Part shown: positions 6,316 through 9,922 of the stretch, piece by piece
Position numbering within the stretch: the stretch's first letter is position 1
Layout of the letters: every line of letters starts with the position of its first letter
Assembly: GCA_026388445.1 (NCBI GenBank)
Contig: JAPLJU010000231.1
Location: 1 to 9,922, forward strand
Direction: 5' to 3'
Source of the DNA: Deltaproteobacteria bacterium
GTDB lineage: Bacteria; Desulfobacterota; Syntrophia; Syntrophales; UBA2192
Length of the DNA stretch: 9,922 nt
Position numbers and translations under genes: made by a program
Notes under the pieces: generated by a model
Seen by the model: the letters and a program-made list of their open reading frames with translations, nothing else
Told to the model about the DNA's origin: nothing
Database searches by the model: none

Positions 6316-7310
6316 GGCATCCACCATATCATTTGAGGCCAAATAAAGCTGTCGATAGGTTCTTACTTGTATCGTTACTAAACGTGTTGAGGAAATATGA
6401 AGGAGTTGATCTTCGGGATTACACATATTACGGGTTTGGCGGTCCCTTTCTGGAAGATTGCAGATTATTGCACGAATATAATCCAGAAATAAAGCTTGTC
6501 TCGCTTGAACATGATAATGACACTTACAAGCGTCAGGAGTTTCATAGATTTTCAAGACATATAGAGATTCTGAATAACAGTTTGATGAATTTCCTGACTG
6601 ACTTCGAAAGTAAAGGAAGAGATATATTCTGGCTCGATTTTACCGACTTTAAGTTGGAGCGCTTTAATGAATACATGACCGTACTGAATAAAGTAGGCGA
6701 TTTAAGCATAGTTAAAATCACTCTGAGAGCACAGTTAGATGAGAATCCATTCAAAAGAGAACCTGCGTCGAGAGAACTAGAAAAAGATATCGAAAACGAT
6801 AAGCAAAATTATCTCGAAGAATTCCGGGCGAAATATGGGAAGTTATTAAGGAGACCACTGGATGAGTCGTGCTTCTCACGACAAAGTATATACTTACAGT
6901 TGATTCAGGATATGTTGAGAGTTAAAACTGAACAAGCTTTACCGGCAGCAGCTCAAGCTAACGTATTTCAGGTCTTGAATTCTTCTTTTTATGCGGACCA
7001 AACTTATATGCTCAGCGTTACCGGTATCGTCTGCACAATTAATCAAATAGAGATAATCAAAAAGCACTTTCGCTCATGGCAATATGCTAATCTTGATTGG
7101 AAAGAGCCTAGAAGAATCGATGTACCGATACTCAGTGTTAAAGAGCGACTTCATTTAGAAAAACTTTTGCCATCGGAAACTAAGGGTAAGGATCTAGCGA
7201 AAGCTTTGGGATATGAGATTGATAGGGATCATAAAGAAAGCCAGAGAAAAATGAGATATTACAATGATTTTTATCGTTTTTATCCGTCGTTTGTAAAAGT
7301 CATTTTTTGA
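6312..7310 (+). CDS. Protein of unknown function with Rossmann methyltransferase-like N-terminus
   Basis: A 332-residue protein I cannot name. The N-terminal third resembles a class I SAM-binding fold: YYGFGGPFLEDCRLLHE (39-55) would be the glycine-rich loop, VSLEHDND (63-70) the acidic end of strand 2 (E66), and FWLDFTDF (106-113) the motif IV position (D109). The second half is charged and helical-looking, with no motif I recognise. No signal peptide, membrane segment or nuclease motif (PD-ExK, HNH, HKD) is apparent. The ATG at 6312 overlaps the ATPase stop (ATGA) and has GAGG 7 nt upstream, so translational coupling is likely. An open frame reaches back to 6279, but that part lies inside the ATPase gene. 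From its position it is a core part of the module, perhaps a second methyltransferase, a decayed one acting as a sensor, or a DNA-binding partner. The methyltransferase reading is tentative; the reality of the gene is not. Confidence 0.85.
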   Translation: MRHPPYHLRPNKAVDRFLLVSLLNVLRKYEGVDLRDYTYYGFGGPFLEDCRLLHEYNPEIKLVSLEHDNDTYKRQEFHRFSRHIEILNNSLMNFLTDFESKGRDIFWLDFTDFKLERFNEYMTVLNKVGDLSIVKITLRAQLDENPFKREPASRELEKDIENDKQNYLEEFRAKYGKLLRRPLDESCFSRQSIYLQLIQDMLRVKTEQALPAAAQANVFQVLNSSFYADQTYMLSVTGIVCTINQIEIIKKHFRSWQYANLDWKEPRRIDVPILSVKERLHLEKLLPSETKGKDLAKALGYEIDRDHKESQRKMRYYNDFYRFYPSFVKVIF

Positions 7311-7319
7311 ATATTTTAA

Positions 7320-7727
7320 ATGGTAGATCGGCTCACTTCTGAACAACGTTCAAAATTAATGGCCAGAATTCGGGGAACAAATACTAAACCCGAATTAGTA
7401 GTCCGCAAAATAGTACATTCACTAGGCTATCGATACAGGCTCTATCGAAGTGATCTTCCTGGAAAGCCAGATCTTGTGTTCCCGAAATACAAAAAGATCA
7501 TATTCGTTCACGGTTGCTTTTGGCATAAACATTCTTGCAAGAAAGTACCGGACAGCGAATTCTGGCAAAATAAACTTGATGCTAATCGTAAAAGGGATAA
7601 GGAAGTTGAGAATAAGCTTAAAAGACTCGGGTGGGATGTATTGAAAATATGGGAATGTGAAACTAAGAAACCGGAAAAGATGCGTAATAAGATCATGCGT
7701 TATTTGGAGAAACCACAATCATCATAG
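7320..7727 (+). CDS. vsr: Vsr-type very short patch DNA mismatch endonuclease
   Basis: In E. coli, Vsr nicks DNA at T:G mismatches left by deamination of 5-methylcytosine made by Dcm; relatives often sit beside C5 methyltransferases in restriction-modification loci. The 135 residues match the family length. The key residues fall at the E. coli Vsr positions: E25 (KPELVVRK), D51 in LPGKPDLVF, H64 and H69, and zinc ligands C66, H71 and C73 in VHGCFWHKHSC, with C113 in KIWEC as the fourth ligand. N-terminal MARIRGTNTKPE is typical. The fold (PD-ExK-like, zinc-bound) and catalytic set look intact. It starts 9 nt after the preceding stop with no good ribosome binding site, so coupling is likely. 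It is the only recognisable nuclease in the island. It may repair deamination damage at methylated sites or be the cutting effector of the module. Confidence 0.96.
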   Translation: MVDRLTSEQRSKLMARIRGTNTKPELVVRKIVHSLGYRYRLYRSDLPGKPDLVFPKYKKIIFVHGCFWHKHSCKKVPDSEFWQNKLDANRKRDKEVENKLKRLGWDVLKIWECETKKPEKMRNKIMRYLEKPQSS

Positions 7728-7831
7728 CACTCTTTTACACTATCCTTTCGATGCATTTATCAGGGGTCAATGTTGGGATCGCGTCTTGTATTTCAACATA
7801 ATATGATCAGACCAAGAAATCTCGATCGCAA

Positions 7832-7869
7832 AAACCCCGCTCTCTTTTGAGAAGCGGGGTTTGTCTTTT
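7832..7869 (+). terminator. Intrinsic terminator after vsr, probably bidirectional
   Basis: AAACCCCGC (7832-7840) pairs with GCGGGGTTT (7854-7862), with partial extension by TCTC and GAGA inside the loop. A T-rich tail follows on the plus strand and an A run (7830-7834) precedes it, giving a T run on the minus strand. It sits between convergent vsr and comEC and could stop both transcripts. Confidence 0.85.
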
Positions 7870-8086
7870 CATGGCATGCCCCTTAAGCGTTGAGGGTTAA
7901 GGATTCACCGGATGCCGTCATAAGTGTCGGACATTCTTTAAACAAATCCATCCTTCAACGCAAGACAATTTTTTTCTGCGTCGGCGCGACTGATCATCTA
8001 CCCATACCCTTGAATCAAAACTGTCCTAATTGCCATCTTATATTTGTCTGAAATTTATGGAATATCCCCGGCAAGGAGCGCAAGTC

Positions 8087-8147
8087 ATGAAAAATACAGA
8101 CAGATTTGTCGATATGAAGGCCGTCAGGGAAGACATCCGTTCACAAG
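8087..8147 (+). pseudogene. Cut-off 5' end of an unknown gene at the island junction
   Basis: A good ribosome binding site (AAGGAG, 8073-8078) stands 8 nt before an ATG at 8087. The frame reads MKNTDRFVDMKAVREDIRSQ for 20 codons before the comEC-derived repeat begins at 8148. It then runs antisense through the repeat to a stop at 8212. The well-placed start and the sudden end at the junction suggest the beginning of a gene severed by the recombination. I do not recognise the family. A chance start is possible. Confidence 0.4.
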
Positions 8148-8314
8148 CACATTCGCGGGCCAAAGGCAACCAAAATGATTATTTTAGTTGGATTTATAGG
8201 CCTGGACGTTGACGGTATGGCCGTCCGTTTCCGCCGTCACGGCACCCTGCAGATCGGTGCGATAGATTTTGGCGCCGGAGCGCTCGAGTCTTTCGATGAC
8301 TTCCGGGTGGGGTG
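8148..8314. repeat. Direct repeat, copy B, block 1 (inside comEC 3' end)
   Basis: Partner of 3061-3227, with one mismatch in 167 by eye. It includes the end of the intact comEC gene, its stop at 8184-8186 and 36 bp beyond it. To the left the sequence becomes island DNA, so this is the comEC-side junction. Confidence 0.95.
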
Positions 8315-9922
8315 CCCTGAGAAAGGACGTTTCACGGGAACTGATGACGGCATAATCCGGTTTCACGCACCTCAGAAACGGCACACTGCAGGACTGACGT
8401 AACCCGTGATGGGGTACGAGAAGGACGTTACTCCTGAGGTCGGCACCGGATTGGACCAGGACCGTCTCCGCCGGCATCGAGATGTCCCCGCTGAGGAGAA
8501 TGCTGACTTCACGGAAGGAGATCTTCAGGACCAGGGACTCGTTGTTGCTTTCCCGGTCGGAGAGAAATGGCCGCCCGCCGGAAATCGGTTTTCGAGGGTT
8601 TAATATCTTGATGGAAACACCGTTTTTCAGAAAGGGGTCGCTCCGGGCGCTGACGATCTTCGTGCCGATTTTCTTGTCCACGACGGTTTTCATGAACATC
8701 TCAAAGGACGGGCTTTCCACTTTTTCGCCGTTTGTCCACAGCTCCTCGACTTCGAAATGCTCCAGGATGAACGGAAGTCCGTTCAGGTGGTCCGGGTGAG
8801 GGTGGGAGAGGACGACCGTGTCGATTTTCTTGATCCGTTTCTTCCAGAGGAAGGGGGCGACGACATATCGTCCGAAATCGAAACGGCTGTCGAAGGAACC
8901 ACCCCCGTCAACGAGCATCCGTCGGCCGCCCGGAAACTCGACCAGGGTGGCATTGCCGTGCCCCACATCGAGAAAGGTCACGCGAAGCCGGCCCTCGTGC
9001 CGGTCTTGGATGGCAAGGAAGGTCATGTCGCCGATGAAAAAGAGGATGAGAAAAAGCGAGAGGGCCGCGGGCCCCTTGTGAAGCCTTAAGAGATCCGTCA
9101 ACGATTTCTTGTTTTTCGCCTCTCGACGGACCGCAAGCCAGTAAGCGAAGACGCCGACGAGGAGGTAGAAAGCGGTTATTTCGGGAATGCTCGGCGTCGT
9201 CACGACAACCGATGAGCCGGGGATCCGGTCCATCCAATCGAGGAGCCCCAGGGATTGGCGGACGACGAGTGAGGCCCCATAAAAGAGAAAAGAAGCGCCG
9301 GTTGTCGAGATAAAAAAGATCACCATGGCCACCATGCCCAGGATGAGGACAACAAAACCCAGGAGCGGGACGGCCACGAGGTTCGCCAGGAGGGTCACCA
9401 TCGATACCCGGTTGAAGTAATAGGCGACTAGGGGTGCCGTGCCCAGCGTGGCCGCAAGCGATGCCGCCAGAAAGAGAAGAAGACTCACCAGGGCTTTTCT
9501 GGGCCAAACCCGCCATCTCGGACCTTCGACGTCTTCGCGGTCCAGGCGGGGGATATAGTCGGCGAGCTTCGGTGTCAGGATAAGAATAGAAAAGACAGCC
9601 ATGAAAGAGAGCTGGAAAGAAATGTCAAAAAGAGACGCCGGAGAGAAAATAAGGATCAGAAAGGCCGCAAGCCCAAGGGCGTTCAGGAGCTCCCGCGGCC
9701 TGCCGAGAAGAACGGCGATCAGAAAGGAAACGACCATAATGACGGATCGGACGGTGGGGATGCTCATCCCCGCCACGAAGGCATAGAAAAAGATCGGCAC
9801 GAGCGACAGAAAAGCGGCGACCTTGATCAAGCTGAATCGCAGGAGAAGGTATTCGGAGAACTTCAAGATGAAGCGGATTAACCAGACGGAGACCATGGCG
9901 ATGATGCTGATGTGGAGCCCCG
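8184..9922 (-). CDS. comEC: ComEC/Rec2-family DNA uptake channel, N-terminus cut off by window edge
   Basis: Inner-membrane channel through which single-stranded DNA enters the cell during natural transformation. The visible frame continues past its first internal Met (9896) to the window edge, reading GLHISIIA, part of the competence-domain signature; the true start lies outside. From 9922 to about 9000 there are many hydrophobic segments, including SIPTVRSVIMV, typical of the competence domain. A metallo-beta-lactamase-like domain follows: VTFLDVGHGNATLVEF (usually VGQGDA), SHPHPDHLNG (metal motif, about 8781-8810), ILLSGDIS, LVPHHG, and the usual C-terminal YRTDLQGAVT. The stop is at 8184-8186. 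The last segment is duplicated at 3061-3370, but this copy is unbroken. It was ancestrally followed by hisS on the same strand; the island now sits just downstream and converges on it. Confidence 0.96.
   Translation of the reverse strand, partial: GLHISIIAMVSVWLIRFILKFSEYLLLRFSLIKVAAFLSLVPIFFYAFVAGMSIPTVRSVIMVVSFLIAVLLGRPRELLNALGLAAFLILIFSPASLFDISFQLSFMAVFSILILTPKLADYIPRLDREDVEGPRWRVWPRKALVSLLLFLAASLAATLGTAPLVAYYFNRVSMVTLLANLVAVPLLGFVVLILGMVAMVIFFISTTGASFLFYGASLVVRQSLGLLDWMDRIPGSSVVVTTPSIPEITAFYLLVGVFAYWLAVRREAKNKKSLTDLLRLHKGPAALSLFLILFFIGDMTFLAIQDRHEGRLRVTFLDVGHGNATLVEFPGGRRMLVDGGGSFDSRFDFGRYVVAPFLWKKRIKKIDTVVLSHPHPDHLNGLPFILEHFEVEELWTNGEKVESPSFEMFMKTVVDKKIGTKIVSARSDPFLKNGVSIKILNPRKPISGGRPFLSDRESNNESLVLKISFREVSILLSGDISMPAETVLVQSGADLRSNVLLVPHHGLRQSCSVPFLRCVKPDYAVISSRETSFLRAPHPEVIERLERSGAKIYRTDLQGAVTAETDGHTVNVQAYKSN
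8801..8947. repeat. Direct repeat, copy B, block 2 (inside comEC)
   Basis: Partner of 3224-3370, with 9 mismatches in 147 by eye. It encodes the start of the metallo-beta-lactamase domain, including LVDGGGSFDSRFDFGRY and the beginning of SHPHPDH. In this copy the 490 bases between the two blocks are present. Confidence 0.94.

Larger units (their letters stand above)
3371..8147. mobile_element. Inserted defence-type island between comEC and hisS
   Basis: About 4.8 kb bounded on both sides by comEC-derived direct repeats. It is visibly more A/T-rich than hisS, aspS and comEC and is coded on the opposite strand. It carries a four-gene module (C5 methyltransferase, GHKL ATPase, Rossmann-like protein, Vsr) and two gene-free flanks. 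There is no integrase, transposase, terminal inverted repeat or short target duplication. The arrangement, with full-length comEC on one side and a 5'-truncated copy attached to the native downstream flank on the other, is what a single homologous crossover with a circular donor carrying a comEC 3' fragment would leave. Seen: repeats, gene content and composition. Inferred: the integration route. Confidence 0.8.
7728..8147. other. Gene-free right flank of the island
   Basis: No complete gene is visible. It contains the terminator at 7832-7869, a small CCTTAA/TTAAGG dyad near 7881-7902 of unknown meaning, and the beginning of an interrupted frame from 8087. No transposon ends or tRNA are seen. 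At 8148 the sequence switches to comEC-derived repeat. Confidence 0.6.

Noticed and set aside
3371..8147. CRISPR array, tRNA gene, integrase or transposon ends in the island
   Set aside because: No regularly spaced repeats, cloverleaf, recombinase motifs or terminal inverted repeats were found when reading both strands.
8030..8212. 60-codon plus-strand frame as a complete small gene
   Set aside because: Its C-terminal half is antisense translation of the comEC repeat, and nearly the same residues appear antisense in copy A. Only the part from 8087 to the junction merits mention.
8908..9516. Minus-strand frame of 202 codons inside comEC
   Set aside because: It is an alternative-frame shadow within the comEC coding region, with proline/arginine-rich composition and no domain.
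9896..9896. Met at 9896 as the start of comEC
   Set aside because: The frame stays open to the window edge and the upstream codons read GLHISIIA, part of the conserved competence signature, so the gene starts outside the window.

Overview
The window holds three host genes on the minus strand, aspS (3' end cut off), hisS and comEC (5' end cut off), with a foreign 4.8 kb island wedged between hisS and comEC. The host genes are G/C-rich. The style of HisRS, AspRS and ComEC and the order comEC-hisS-aspS suggest a deltaproteobacterium-like (Desulfobacterota, perhaps Syntrophales) genome. That placement is an inference from remembered families, not a search result. The island is visibly more A/T-rich and reads on the opposite strand.

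Layout: 1-1742 aspS(-); 1749-3014 hisS(-); 3061-3370 a decayed second copy of the comEC 3' end; 3371-3747 a gene-free leader with a possible promoter, overlapping dyads and a strong terminator-like hairpin; 3748-7727 four plus-strand genes; 7728-8147 a gene-free stretch with a good terminator and the cut-off start of an unknown gene; 8184-9922 the intact 3' part of comEC(-).

The four island genes form one tight operon: a complete C5-cytosine DNA methyltransferase, a MutL/MORC-like GHKL ATPase starting directly after its stop codon, a protein of unknown function with a Rossmann methyltransferase-like N-terminus (ATGA overlap with the ATPase), and a Vsr-type endonuclease 9 nt further on. No classical restriction enzyme, helicase or specificity subunit is present. 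I read this as a compact restriction-modification-like or methylation-linked defence module. The methyltransferase would mark self DNA, and the GHKL ATPase may serve the Vsr nuclease as MutL serves Vsr in E. coli. The third gene is the least understood part and the best candidate for novelty.

The island is bracketed by direct repeats of the comEC 3' end (3061-3370 and 8148-8947, the first lacking 490 internal bases). The full-length gene is on one side and the 5'-truncated copy, joined to native hisS-proximal DNA, on the other. This is the footprint expected from single-crossover integration of a circle carrying a comEC fragment. No integrase or transposase is visible. ComEC is itself the DNA-uptake channel, and its reading frame was left intact.
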